Assembly: GCF_039538005.1 (NCBI RefSeq)
Contig: NZ_BAABBO010000018.1
Span: 186,001 to 250,000, forward strand
DNA length: 64,000 nucleotides
DNA from: Allohahella marinimesophila
Lineage (GTDB): Bacteria > Pseudomonadota > Gammaproteobacteria > Pseudomonadales > Oleiphilaceae
Reading direction: 5' to 3'
The first letter of the stretch is position 1, and each line of letters begins with the position of its first letter. Of the stretch, positions 9,463 to 18,759 are shown one piece after another. The notes below the pieces were generated by a model. That model did no database searches. It was not told the DNA's origin and worked only from the letters and a program-made list of their open reading frames with translations. The position numbers and the translations under genes are program-made.

Positions 9463-11026
9463 GCTGCCCCAGTTTCGAACCGCGCTGCAGTTCCACCAAT
9501 TTGCCAATATTTTCCCGGAAGCGGTTCTGCTGGTGGATGCTGATGGTCTGGTGCTGGCCGTCAATAAATCAGCCCAGCGCCATCTCGCGCCTTTTCACAT
9601 CCAGCCAGACCGCTGCAGGCTCGATGAGCTCTGTCGGGAATCGCCCGAACAGATTTTTCAGTTTCTTCGCGCATGCGGGCGAACTCGATCATTTATTCCT
9701 GGCGCGCTCACCTTTGGTGCTGACGACGAGCACCGGGTCGTCTATCGCGCTGAAGGCGCGCTCTTTACGAGGGACGAAAACAGTGCTCAGCGCCAGATAT
9801 TGATCAGGCTGCAGCCCAGGGAGGTCAGCGGCGGCCGTTTTCTCACGCTCAACCAGCAGATCGACCAACTCTCGAGAGAGGTGGATCGCCGACGCCGCGC
9901 CGAGCTGGAACTGCTGGAAGAGCAGCGACGCAAGGACGAGTTCCTCGCCATGTTGGGGCATGAACTCCGCAATCCCTTGTCGCCTATCAAGGCGGCTTTG
10001 CAGCTACAAGCGCTGCCGGATGTGCCTGATGAGGTCAGAGAACGGTCCACGTCCATCCTGAACCGGCAGGTGGATCACCTGACCAGGCTGGTCGACGACC
10101 TGCTCGACGTTGCCAGGATTTCCAGAGGCATGATACTGCTGAAAAGCGAACTGCTCGAAGTCGGCTCAATCATTTATCGAGCGTCGGAGCTCTGTCAGCC
10201 TGTCATCCAGGAAAAGGACCAGCACCTGTCCATCGAAATGGCGCCAGAGCCGCTATATGTGGTGGGCGATCTCCAGCGCCTGACCCAGGTTGTGGGCAAC
10301 GTCCTTAACAACGCAGCGAAATATACCCATCGGGGCGGTACGATCCGTTTGCTAGTGTCTCGCAGGCATTCGCACCTGAATATCCTGGTGGCGGATAATG
10401 GCATGGGTATAGATCCCCCTTTGCTGCCGCGAATATTCGACGTCTTCTCTCAGTCGGAACGAACCATTGCACGATCTGAAGGTGGGCTTGGCGTGGGCCT
10501 GACAATTGTGAAACGTCTCGTTGAGCAGCATGGTGGCAAGGTGTCTGTCAGCAGTGAGGGCCTGGGGAAAGGTAGCGAGTTCATGGTCTCACTGCCACTG
10601 GCTGACGCTCCACTCGCACCAGAGCTCCCCGACTCCGCGGAGGCCACAGCACCTGGCACAGGACTGCGCGTGCTGGTAGTGGATGACAACGCTGACGCTG
10701 GCCTGATGCTGGCCGAGCTGCTCGGCTTCATGGGCTATGAAGTGCTGTTGGCTGAAAATGGTCAGCAGGCCCTGGCCGCCGCAGACAGCTCGGCGCCAAA
10801 TCTCATCTTCCTCGATATCGGGCTGCCAGACATGAGCGGCTATGACGTAGCCAGAACCTTGCGCACCCGGCCCGCCAGCAAAGACACCATACTGGTCGCC
10901 CTGACCGGTTACGGGCAGGCTGATGACATCCAGCAAGCCATGTCGGCTGGTTTTGACCATCACCTCGTCAAGCCAGCTGATATCGGCCGAATGATGGAAA
11001 TACTGGCGAGCTTGCAGAAAAAATAG
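9419..11026 (+). CDS. Hybrid sensor histidine kinase with C-terminal receiver
   Basis: 535 residues, no membrane segment. A PAS-like segment (about 20-130) precedes a short coiled coil and a HisKA domain with the phospho-accepting histidine in LGHELRNPLSPI. The ATPase domain shows the N box (NNAAKYT), DNGMGI and GLGVGLTIVKRL. The C-terminal receiver has VVDDNAD, the phosphorylated Asp in FLDIGLPDMSG and the Lys in LVKPAD. Because the receiver is fused, the phosphoryl group may go on to an unseen Hpt protein, or the receiver may regulate the kinase. The start overlaps the MetOD1 gene; an internal ATG at 9437 is an alternative. Confidence 0.9.
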   Translation: MKTGSLMVVNTLQAKLPQFRTALQFHQFANIFPEAVLLVDADGLVLAVNKSAQRHLAPFHIQPDRCRLDELCRESPEQIFQFLRACGRTRSFIPGALTFGADDEHRVVYRAEGALFTRDENSAQRQILIRLQPREVSGGRFLTLNQQIDQLSREVDRRRRAELELLEEQRRKDEFLAMLGHELRNPLSPIKAALQLQALPDVPDEVRERSTSILNRQVDHLTRLVDDLLDVARISRGMILLKSELLEVGSIIYRASELCQPVIQEKDQHLSIEMAPEPLYVVGDLQRLTQVVGNVLNNAAKYTHRGGTIRLLVSRRHSHLNILVADNGMGIDPPLLPRIFDVFSQSERTIARSEGGLGVGLTIVKRLVEQHGGKVSVSSEGLGKGSEFMVSLPLADAPLAPELPDSAEATAPGTGLRVLVVDDNADAGLMLAELLGFMGYEVLLAENGQQALAAADSSAPNLIFLDIGLPDMSGYDVARTLRTRPASKDTILVALTGYGQADDIQQAMSAGFDHHLVKPADIGRMMEILASLQKK

Positions 11027-11313
11027 CGTTTGCACTGTTTTCGTGCAGTCAGCCCCATTTCAGCATCGCTCTATCTGTGCAGCCGCCTTGTCGCTCTTCA
11101 CCGGCTGCCACCGCTTGCTGTAGGCCAGGGGGTGGGCCGCAGCGTGTCGGCCATTGGTTTGCTCCTTATGCTGACCTCCATCGCATGACCCAACACACTC
11201 AAGAATTCATCGAAAAAATCGACCTATTCTGAAGATAAAAGATTGTTTTTACGACCATCGAGTTCGGCGATCATGGGGCTGCATCACCAAGATGCCCACC
11301 AAGGGAGAGCGCC

Positions 11314-11679
11314 ATGAAAACCATCCATAAGTTCCGCATCGACACTGGAAAGGACATCACTACCCTGACGCTGCGTGAAGGCTATCGAATAGTCCGCTGT
11401 GAATACGTATTGTCAGACAAGGCCGTCTATCTGTGGGTAGAGCAGCCGCTGAGCGTCTCCACCCCAAGCATCGAACAGCGCTTCAGGGTGGCGCATTCCG
11501 GTGAGCCAGTGCCCGATGACTTCAGCTACGCAGGCACCGCAGTGGATCCGTTCGGCCCAGAAGCCTATCACCTGTTCCAGCTGCCAAATGCAGTGAAGCG
11601 TAGCGTGACGCCGATCAGACAAGGGCTGACCAGCGCTCATACCAGCAGCAGTGCTGCGCTGCAAAGAGCGTCAGCCTAG
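11314..11679 (+). CDS. Small DUF7352-like protein, function unknown
   Basis: 121 residues. A good Shine-Dalgarno GGGAG (11303-11307) precedes the ATG. The N-terminal 95 residues alternate short beta strands (TIHKFRID, VYLWVEQ, FRVAHSGEPVP), which is compatible with the small beta-sandwich family DUF7352. The last 25 residues are Ser/Thr/Ala-rich and look disordered. It stands alone between a kinase operon and a convergent MFS gene, with a terminator hairpin just downstream. No catalytic residues can be suggested. Confidence 0.6.
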   Translation: MKTIHKFRIDTGKDITTLTLREGYRIVRCEYVLSDKAVYLWVEQPLSVSTPSIEQRFRVAHSGEPVPDDFSYAGTAVDPFGPEAYHLFQLPNAVKRSVTPIRQGLTSAHTSSSAALQRASA

Positions 11680-11685
11680 CAGGAC

Positions 11686-11721
11686 GGGTCCACCTTCAAC
11701 ACTGATGGCGGGCCCCTTTTT
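11686..11721 (+). terminator. Rho-independent terminator-like hairpin
   Basis: GGGTCC (11686-11691) pairs with GGGCCC (11710-11715) through one G-T wobble and is followed by five T. It lies seven bases after the DUF7352-like stop. The 18-base loop makes it a moderate candidate. Confidence 0.45.
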
Positions 11722-11727
11722 CGACAA

Positions 11728-12864
11728 TCATAGGACAGCCAGGTCCCGTTCACGCTGCTTGAACCCCGGCACCAGTCTGTAAATAATCGCCAGCCCGATA
11801 AAAACCACCACACCGGCGACAAGAAAAGTCACGGTGAAACTGGTGAATTCAGCTAACACACCCAAGAGTAGCGGTGCGCTGAATTGCACACCCCGGTTGC
11901 CCATCAGTCGCATCCCGAGGGCGCCAGCGCGCTGCTCGGCATCCACATGTTCTGCCAGGACCACCATGGACAGCGGCTGAGAAATACCCGACCCGACACC
12001 CAGTGCTAACGCCAGTACGCCAAGCGGCACGATGTTTTCGAAGAATCCGGTGAGACAAAGTGCCAACCCGACCAGCCCTACGGAGATGACCATCGCCGCG
12101 GCGCGGCCACCGAGAAGACTGATGGTGGGCGCCATGAATGGCCGTATCGCCATTGACGCAAAGGCGCGCAGGCTCACCAGGCTGCCAATCATCGTGGCGG
12201 ATATGGACAGACTCTCGAGATAGACCGGTAGAAAGCTGCCATATGCACCCATGGCGAACATGACAGCCACCGTCGTCGCTATCGAAATCTGTACACCCGA
12301 GTTTTGCTTGAGCAGGCGGCCCTGCGCCCGGAAACCAGTCATCGACTTCCGCGTGGCCTGCCCAAGGCGCGCAGCACCGGTAAGGAAGAAACCGCTCGCA
12401 ACGCTGATGAGCGCTATGCCGGCCATAACAGCGAACGTCGAGCGGGTGCCATCGGTGTCGATCATGTAGCCCGCCCACAACGGGCCCACTAGTTGCCCTC
12501 CAGACAGACAGGTGGCATACCAGCCAAAATACTGTTCCAGCGCCTTGCCACGCCCCAGCCCGGCAATGATCGACTGTGCCGCCAGTACCATGAGTATGTG
12601 CGCCACGCCGACCAGGAGCTGGCAGATGATGAGACCGGTATAGCCAGGCACCAACCACATGGCCAATGGCCCCATCGTCATACCGAAGCCCCCGGCTACG
12701 ATGACCTTCACGCCACCGATGCGAGTGACAGCAGCGCCCAGGGGGATGGCAAAAATGAGTGGAAGAATATACGGGACGGAAAGAATACTGCCGATCATGA
12801 CCGGCGAAGCCCCAAGCTCCAGAGCATACAGCGGGATGGTGACCAGCAGCATGCTCTGAACCAT
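11728..12864 (-). CDS. MFS transporter (start uncertain, probably upstream)
   Basis: 378 residues from the first canonical ATG, with about eleven hydrophobic segments and the MFS loop A-like PLGAAVTRIGG after TM2. The first membrane helix is incomplete from this ATG. The same frame continues upstream as HKDVLRNLVAICIGLTSAF, which completes TM1, back to the TGA that ends tctA at 12931. No ATG, GTG or TTG occurs there, so the true start may be ATT at 12924 or CTG at 12900. Being last in the tct operon it may export or import a related organic acid, but the substrate cannot be read from the sequence. Confidence 0.8.
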   Translation of the reverse strand: MVQSMLLVTIPLYALELGASPVMIGSILSVPYILPLIFAIPLGAAVTRIGGVKVIVAGGFGMTMGPLAMWLVPGYTGLIICQLLVGVAHILMVLAAQSIIAGLGRGKALEQYFGWYATCLSGGQLVGPLWAGYMIDTDGTRSTFAVMAGIALISVASGFFLTGAARLGQATRKSMTGFRAQGRLLKQNSGVQISIATTVAVMFAMGAYGSFLPVYLESLSISATMIGSLVSLRAFASMAIRPFMAPTISLLGGRAAAMVISVGLVGLALCLTGFFENIVPLGVLALALGVGSGISQPLSMVVLAEHVDAEQRAGALGMRLMGNRGVQFSAPLLLGVLAEFTSFTVTFLVAGVVVFIGLAIIYRLVPGFKQRERDLAVL

Positions 12865-12930
12865 GAAGGCACTGGTCAGCCCTATACAGATAGCGACCAG
12901 GTTTCGTAAGACGTCCTTGTGAATGATGTG

Positions 12931-14457
12931 TCAGTCCGTGATTGGCGTTTTATTGGCAGCGTTCTGCATGCGGCGACGCAGCAGGGGGCCGACGACGTAA
13001 GGCAGAATAAGACCCAGCGCAGCGACGATCCAGAGACCCAGCGCCAGCGGTGTCGCAAACAGTGTACTCCATTCACCATCTGACAGGACCAGGGCGTGAC
13101 TCAGGTTCTTCTCCATCTCTGGGCCCAGCAGCATACCCAGAATGACAGGCACCAGCGGAATGGCCAGCTTGCGCAGGAAGTACCCCGCAATACCAAAGGC
13201 CACCATGAAATAGAGATCGAAGGTACTGTGGCTGATTGAGTAGATACCTACGAAGGCGACCATGGTCACGATCGGCAACAGGTACATCGGTGGTACTGAC
13301 AGCAGCTTGACGAAGAAGCCGATGAGCGGGATGTTCAACAGCAACAGAATCACGTTACCGATGAGCAGCGCTGCGATCACGCCCCAGACAATATCGGCAT
13401 TCTGGGTGAACATGAGCGGGCCCGGCGTGATATTCAGCGAAATCAGCATGGCCAGCAGGACGGCGGTAGTGCCGCTACCGGGGACACCCAGCGTCAGCAT
13501 GGGGACCAGCGCACCAGAGGCAGCGCCGTTGTTGCCAGCCTCAGGGGCTGCAACGCCACGTGGGTCACCTTCGCCAAAGTTGCCTTTCTTGCCGAGATAC
13601 TGCTTTTCCAGAGTGTAGCTGACAAAGCTACCGAGCGATGCGCCGGCGCCGGGCAATACACCCGCTATGAAACCGAGTATGCCGCCTCGGAACATGGTTG
13701 GCATAGCAGCCATGATTTCCTTTGGCCTGAGCGAGAGCTTGTTCACCTTGATCAATTCTCGACCAGCTCCGGCCTTTTCCTCCATGAAGAACAGCAGCTC
13801 GGAGATAGCGAAGAGACCGACGATGGCGAGTATGAAGTCGATGCCCTCAAAGAGTTCAAGCACACCGAAGGTATAGCGCTGGGTGCCGGTCGCGATATCA
13901 ATGCCGACGGAGGAAATCATCAAACCTATGGCTGCGGCGATGATGGTCTTCACCGGATTCTTGCCGGCGATGCCACCGAGTGTAGCGAACGCGAGCATGA
14001 AGAGCGCGAAGTACTCGGCAGGGCCGAAAGTCAGTGCAAAGCGGGCCAGTACCGGCGCCAGCATGATCAGACCGATAGTACCGATCAGACTGCCTACGAA
14101 CGATGCGATGGCAGACATGGCCAGGGCTTCAGCAGCTCGCCCTTTCTTCGCCATCGGATAACCGTCGAGGCAGGTCATCATCGCAGGCTCGTCGCCTGGG
14201 ATATTCAGCAGAATGGAGGAGATTCGTCCACCATACATCGCACCTGCGTACACTGCCGTGAGCAGAATCATCGAGGTTTCAGGGGACAGCCCCAGCGTGA
14301 AGGCCAGTGGAATCAGAATGGCGACGCCATTGGCCGGACCCAGTCCTGGCAAGGCCCCGATAATCGTCCCGATGAAGGCACCGAACAGCGCGAACATCAG
14401 GTTTTCGAAGGTCAGCGCAACGGCAAACCCCGACATCAATAACTGTAGTGTTTCCAT
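12931..14457 (-). CDS. tctA: Tripartite tricarboxylate transporter, large permease TctA
   Basis: 508 residues, about eleven to twelve membrane segments. The two TctA signature loops are present: GALPGLGPANGVAILIPLAF near the N-terminus and AGVLPGAGASLGSFVSYTLEK in the second half. TctA forms the ion-coupled channel of the TctABC secondary transporter for citrate-like tri- or dicarboxylates, in the inner membrane with TctB. Third gene of tctCBA. Its TGA stop is followed in the same frame by the MFS transporter coding sequence. Confidence 0.95.
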   Translation of the reverse strand: METLQLLMSGFAVALTFENLMFALFGAFIGTIIGALPGLGPANGVAILIPLAFTLGLSPETSMILLTAVYAGAMYGGRISSILLNIPGDEPAMMTCLDGYPMAKKGRAAEALAMSAIASFVGSLIGTIGLIMLAPVLARFALTFGPAEYFALFMLAFATLGGIAGKNPVKTIIAAAIGLMISSVGIDIATGTQRYTFGVLELFEGIDFILAIVGLFAISELLFFMEEKAGAGRELIKVNKLSLRPKEIMAAMPTMFRGGILGFIAGVLPGAGASLGSFVSYTLEKQYLGKKGNFGEGDPRGVAAPEAGNNGAASGALVPMLTLGVPGSGTTAVLLAMLISLNITPGPLMFTQNADIVWGVIAALLIGNVILLLLNIPLIGFFVKLLSVPPMYLLPIVTMVAFVGIYSISHSTFDLYFMVAFGIAGYFLRKLAIPLVPVILGMLLGPEMEKNLSHALVLSDGEWSTLFATPLALGLWIVAALGLILPYVVGPLLRRRMQNAANKTPITD

Positions 14458-14483
14458 GATCGTTACCCGATTTTATTGTTGTG

Positions 14484-14945
14484 TCAGAGGGCTAGAAGCC
14501 CCTCGGGGAGACTCAGTTCGAGTCCATAATTGAATAGCGCGAAGACCAGCAACGCACTGACCAGCCCAGTGATAAAGGCCGGGCGCGGATGAGCCCCCAT
14601 GCGCCAGCACAGACTGCCCACGGCCAGCGTGGTCGCAAGCACGAAGCCGAGCGGCTCGAGTATTGCTGCGTAAATGATGAGGATGACGATGGCGAGCACC
14701 AGCTCGAGACCGGTGCGCCCAGCCGGCCAGTGAGCGTCTTCATCAGGTTTCACGATCAGGTAGAGACTCGAGAGCGCCAACACCACCGAGAGCAGGGTCG
14801 GGAAGGTCTCGGGGCCGACTGACTCTGCGCCGCCGAAGGGTTCAGGCCACTGCTGGGCGACCCAGCCGTATGCAACAGCGAGGACGAGCAGACCGACGCC
14901 TAGCAGTCGGTCACCTATAACGCTGGGATTTGTCGCAGCGCTCAT
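14484..14945 (-). CDS. tctB: Tripartite tricarboxylate transporter, small permease TctB
   Basis: 153 residues with four predicted membrane helices (near 15-30, 45-65, 80-110 and 120-145), the usual size and layout of TctB. It pairs with TctA in the inner membrane. Its start overlaps the tctC stop by four bases (ATGA, 14942-14945) and tctA follows 26 bases after its stop, so the three are one operon. Sequence conservation in TctB is low, so the call rests on topology and context. Confidence 0.9.
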   Translation of the reverse strand: MSAATNPSVIGDRLLGVGLLVLAVAYGWVAQQWPEPFGGAESVGPETFPTLLSVVLALSSLYLIVKPDEDAHWPAGRTGLELVLAIVILIIYAAILEPLGFVLATTLAVGSLCWRMGAHPRPAFITGLVSALLVFALFNYGLELSLPEGLLAL

Positions 14946-15946
14946 TTCAGCAGACCTATTTCGCGTGACAGTGCCTCGATATCGGCCACCTGCACGCGGA
15001 TGAACTCATCAAAACTGCCTTCGTCATTCTTGAAAGGGATGAGACCGCTGGTCTTCATGACCTGCTTCCATTGCTCGCTTTCATAAACCTTGTCGATGGC
15101 CTCATGCCAGAAAGCCTTGGCTTCGTCGGAGGCACCGGCCGGCATGTAAAAACCGCGCCAGTTGGGCGCGACAGCATCGATGCCCTGCTCTCTTGCGGTA
15201 GGAATATGGTCAAACTTGCCGGGCAGACGTTCAGGTGCGAGTACTGCCAGCACGCGAATGTCGCCGGATTCAAGAAAGCCTGTTGCCTCGGACACATCAC
15301 CAGTGAAAGCATCGACCTGCCCACCGACAATCTGGGTCAGGGCTTCACCGCCATTGTTGTAGGACAGATAAGGAATTTCAGGGAGATTCTTCACGCCACC
15401 AGCTTTGGCCGCGATCAGTACCTTCAGATGATCCCAGCCGCCACGTGCGCTGGCCCCGGCGTATTTTATCACCCGCGGATCCTTCTTGCTGGCATTCAGC
15501 AAGTCGGGGAGCGTCTTGTAAGGAGAATCCTTGAGCACGGCGATAATGCCGTAGTCAGCCCCAACGGCACCGAGCCACTCCACCATGTCAGCTTTCATTC
15601 CGGGGAACTGCTTCTGTGCCAGACGTGTGGTCGTTGCCGTGGAGGCAGCTATGATGACTTTATCGTCACTCCTACGCTTGCTGATGGTGTGCGCATAGGA
15701 GACGCCACCACCCGCACCAGCCATATTCGTAGTTTGCATGTTGCCAGGAATGAGATCGAGCTCTTTCATGACGTTGGCGACGTTCCGGCAGGTGAAGTCC
15801 CAACCGCCGCCGGGGTCAGATGGAGCAATACATTCGACCTTACCGCTTGGCTGCCAGGCCAATGCCGAAACACTGAAGGTTGAGAGGAGCAGGGCCATGA
15901 CGAAGGTCAGGCGCTTTGGAGACTGGGAGTGTGCAACAGGTATCAT
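14942..15946 (-). CDS. tctC: Tripartite tricarboxylate transporter, substrate-binding protein TctC (Bug family)
   Basis: 334 residues. A signal peptide (LLLSTFSVSALA, cut before about residue 31) leads to the family pattern IAPSDPGGGWDFTCRNVA, which lines the carboxylate pocket, and NMAGAGGGVSYAHTI. It captures the substrate in the periplasm and delivers it to TctAB. First gene of the operon and divergent from a CitA/CitB-like two-component system starting at 16034, which probably controls it. The substrate (citrate, tricarballylate or another) is not determined by sequence. Confidence 0.93.
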   Translation of the reverse strand: MIPVAHSQSPKRLTFVMALLLSTFSVSALAWQPSGKVECIAPSDPGGGWDFTCRNVANVMKELDLIPGNMQTTNMAGAGGGVSYAHTISKRRSDDKVIIAASTATTTRLAQKQFPGMKADMVEWLGAVGADYGIIAVLKDSPYKTLPDLLNASKKDPRVIKYAGASARGGWDHLKVLIAAKAGGVKNLPEIPYLSYNNGGEALTQIVGGQVDAFTGDVSEATGFLESGDIRVLAVLAPERLPGKFDHIPTAREQGIDAVAPNWRGFYMPAGASDEAKAFWHEAIDKVYESEQWKQVMKTSGLIPFKNDEGSFDEFIRVQVADIEALSREIGLLK

Positions 15947-16033
15947 AGTGACCTCGGCTTATTGTTGTTGATGCCTGCCCAAGGTACCGATGCGCCCCCG
16001 CCTGTGAAAGATTGCGAACGTAAGGGGTATTGA

Positions 16034-17743
16034 GTGCTTAAAAAGACTAAAGTGCATATTGTTCATACCCGACAAGACCGTGGCCCAGCTATGTCCTCAC
16101 CCTGGCAGCGCTATACCCAGCTGAAGCTCAAGACGCGGATGATTCTCGTGCTTGGTCTTGTGAGTGCCTTGCAAACCTCACTGATCGGTGGATTTGCGGG
16201 CTACTACCTGAGCGATGCCCTGTATGACCAGATCGGTCAACGTGCACTCATGGTGGCAAAGACGATTGCCGCTCTTCCATCCGTTATAGATGGTGTAGAG
16301 TCCCGGGACAGTGCCCGGTTGATGGCACTGAGCTCTAGACTCGCCGCGACCAATGAAGCGTTGTTTATCGTCATCGGTGACCATGAGGGCACAAGGCTCG
16401 CCCATCCAGACCCCACGAGGATTGGTGCCTCCATGGCAGATGATGATGGCGATCTCGGTCTGCAAGCATTGCAGAGCGGCCAGGGCTATGTATCCAAGGC
16501 GATGGGCAGCCTGGGGCTATCGATGCGGGGCAAGGCGCCAATCCGTGACAATATCGAGGATGCGGACGGCGATATCATCGGCATCGTATCGGTTGGCTAT
16601 TCACTGGCCCAGGTGCAGTCGACGATACAGCGTTACAACACGGTGCTCTACGGCGTCACGGGACTGATGCTGCTCGGCAGCGTGCTGGCTGCAATCGTGA
16701 TCGCGGGGCGCTTCAAGCGGGCCATCTTTGGCCTCGAGCCAGAGGAGATCGCGGCATTGTTCCAGGAGCGTAATGCCACGCTCGAGTCGGTCCGCGAAGG
16801 CATCATTGCGATAGACCGGAATGGCATCATCACCACCTTCAACCGCACCGCCATCGAGACGCTCGGTCTGGAACCATCCACCGCGCTGGCCGGCCAGCCG
16901 ATCGCCACCATTCTGCCAGAAAACGACCTCATGTCGGTGTTGCGAACCGGCGAGCCGGCCTTCGATCTGGAGGTATGGCTACGTGGGCGCCAGATGATCG
17001 TAAACCGGCTTCCAGTGCGTCAGGGCGATGCCATCATCGGTGTGGTGGCGAGCTTTCGTCTGCGCGATGAACTTGATCAGGTCAGCCAGCAGCTCACCCG
17101 TATTCAGCAATACGCAGAGACACTGCGAAGTCAGACCCATGAATACTCGAACAAGCTGCACACCATTGCGGGGCTGATTCAGATCGGTGCGGCAGATGAA
17201 GCACTTGCACTCATCAGCAGCGAAGTCAGCGATCATCAGGCGCTGATTCACCTGCTGCTGGATGCAGTGCCAGACCCGATTCTTGCTGGCTGTCTGCTGG
17301 GAAAATACAACCGCGCAAGGGAAATGGGCCTGCGCCTGGTCATCGATCCTGACAGCCAGATGAAACAGCTGCCGCCTGAACTGCCACGAGAGCAGCTTGT
17401 CAGCGCGCTCGGAAACCTGATCGACAACGCGCTCGAAGCGACCCGGCGACACCATGGTTCGGGTGGGCTGGTACATTTGAGCATGACTGATCTCGGCCAT
17501 GACCTTATCTTTGAAGTCGAAGACCAGGGCCCAGGCATTCCTGGCGACCAGCATGAACGTATTTTCGAGAAAGGTGTCTCCAGCAAGGCTGAAGCCGACC
17601 ATGGTATTGGCCTGTATCTGGTGCAGCAATTCGTTGTGCGCTGCGGTGGGTCGGTCACCGTCGAAAATCTCCAGCCATCGGGCAGCCGTTTTACTCTCTA
17701 CATTCCCAAGATCTCCAGCCCGCTAACAGGAGCGTCCACGTGA
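16034..17743 (+). CDS. Sensor histidine kinase, CitA/DcuS type
   Basis: 569 residues. Two membrane helices (about 37-60 and 205-225) enclose a periplasmic sensor domain of the Cache type, with the carboxylate-sensor pattern SVGYSLAQVQ before TM2. A cytoplasmic PAS (VREGIIAIDRNGIITTFN) and the CitA-class dimerisation helix with histidine in SQTHEYSNKLHTI follow. The ATPase has NLIDNALEAT and DQGPGI. Start chosen at GTG 16034 because AGGGG lies six bases before it; ATG 16091 is the alternative. It is divergent from tctCBA and very likely senses the transported tricarboxylate. Confidence 0.9.
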   Translation: MLKKTKVHIVHTRQDRGPAMSSPWQRYTQLKLKTRMILVLGLVSALQTSLIGGFAGYYLSDALYDQIGQRALMVAKTIAALPSVIDGVESRDSARLMALSSRLAATNEALFIVIGDHEGTRLAHPDPTRIGASMADDDGDLGLQALQSGQGYVSKAMGSLGLSMRGKAPIRDNIEDADGDIIGIVSVGYSLAQVQSTIQRYNTVLYGVTGLMLLGSVLAAIVIAGRFKRAIFGLEPEEIAALFQERNATLESVREGIIAIDRNGIITTFNRTAIETLGLEPSTALAGQPIATILPENDLMSVLRTGEPAFDLEVWLRGRQMIVNRLPVRQGDAIIGVVASFRLRDELDQVSQQLTRIQQYAETLRSQTHEYSNKLHTIAGLIQIGAADEALALISSEVSDHQALIHLLLDAVPDPILAGCLLGKYNRAREMGLRLVIDPDSQMKQLPPELPREQLVSALGNLIDNALEATRRHHGSGGLVHLSMTDLGHDLIFEVEDQGPGIPGDQHERIFEKGVSSKAEADHGIGLYLVQQFVVRCGGSVTVENLQPSGSRFTLYIPKISSPLTGAST

Positions 17744-18495
17744 ATAGCATCCGTCTCTTGATCGCAGAGGATGATCGGCAGATCGCGGAGATTCAGCGTC
17801 GTTTCATCGAACGCATCAATACCGCAACGCTCAGCGAAGGCGCCAACGCCGATCTTCCACCCATTGAACTCTGCGGTATCGCACATACCCTCGCCGATGC
17901 CCGAGACCAGATTGAAGTGTTGCAGCCCGATCTCGTATTGCTGGACGTGTGGTTTCCGGATGGGAGCGGTCTGGAATTACTACGTGAACTGCGCGCAGGC
18001 GATAGCCGTAGCGATGTCATACTCATTACGGCAGCCAAGGAAGTGGACACCCTTCGAAGCGCCCTGCGAGGTGGCGTGTTCGATTACATCCTGAAGCCGC
18101 TGGTATTTGAGCGACTTCACGAGGCGCTATTGCGATTCAGCCAGCACCTCAGGGCACTCGAGGGTCTGGAGAACGTCGCACAGGCTGCGGTTGATGCTCT
18201 GTTGCCCCGGCCTCAGATAGACACAAAAGCGACCGGAGTCGACGCCCCTAAAGCGCAGCCTGGCGACAGATTGCCTAAAGGCATCGATGCACTGACGCTG
18301 GAGAAGATCCGCACAACCCTCAGGAAACAACGAACATGGACGGCAGAGTCGGCCGGTAGTGAAATTGGCGCATCGCGAACCACGGCCCGGCGCTACCTGG
18401 AATATCTAGTCAGTGCCGGGGAGCTGGTGGCTGAAGTGAATTATGGTGCGGTAGGTCGACCAGAGCGGCATTACATTCTGGCAGACGACCATTGA
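17740..18495 (+). CDS. Response regulator, CitB/DcuR type
   Basis: 251 residues. N-terminal receiver with acidic pair EDD, phospho-accepting Asp in LVLLDVWFPDGSG and Lys in ILKPLVFERL. A linker leads to a CitB-type winged helix (TAESAGSEIGASRTTARRYLEYL). The GTG start overlaps the kinase stop (GTGA), so the pair is coupled. By analogy with DpiA/DctR it activates the divergent tct operon when phosphorylated by the CitA-like kinase. Confidence 0.9.
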   Translation: MNSIRLLIAEDDRQIAEIQRRFIERINTATLSEGANADLPPIELCGIAHTLADARDQIEVLQPDLVLLDVWFPDGSGLELLRELRAGDSRSDVILITAAKEVDTLRSALRGGVFDYILKPLVFERLHEALLRFSQHLRALEGLENVAQAAVDALLPRPQIDTKATGVDAPKAQPGDRLPKGIDALTLEKIRTTLRKQRTWTAESAGSEIGASRTTARRYLEYLVSAGELVAEVNYGAVGRPERHYILADDH

Positions 18496-18527
18496 GCAAC
18501 TCTGCGCCAACTATCGTATTCTACCAG

Positions 18528-18550
18528 TGAACGTGCACAAGCACGGTTCA
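18528..18550 (+). terminator. Hairpin downstream of the CitB-like regulator
   Basis: TGAACGTGC, loop ACAA, then GCACGGTTCA, with one bulged base and followed by TTT. It is placed 33 bases after the regulator stop; the short T run makes termination uncertain. Confidence 0.4.
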
Positions 18551-18759
18551 TTTGCACCAGCACAGGGCGCGCTCCGGCGCCACTGATCAAGCTTTGATCG
18601 CCCCGATCCCGCAGAGGGATCTTTAGGTGCGTTAGCCGGACTCTAGTGATTGCGGTACCTGCCCTTGGCCGCTAAGCTTGCGTCTCAACTCTTGTAACGC
18701 AGCATCGCTGTATCGGCGTGGCCACCCTTACCGCGCCCCCGACTCCTAGGCCAAGTACC

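Noticed and set aside
15071..15883. 270-codon plus-strand frame opposite tctC
   Set aside because: Shadow of tctC; its residues mirror the TctC codons and show no domain.
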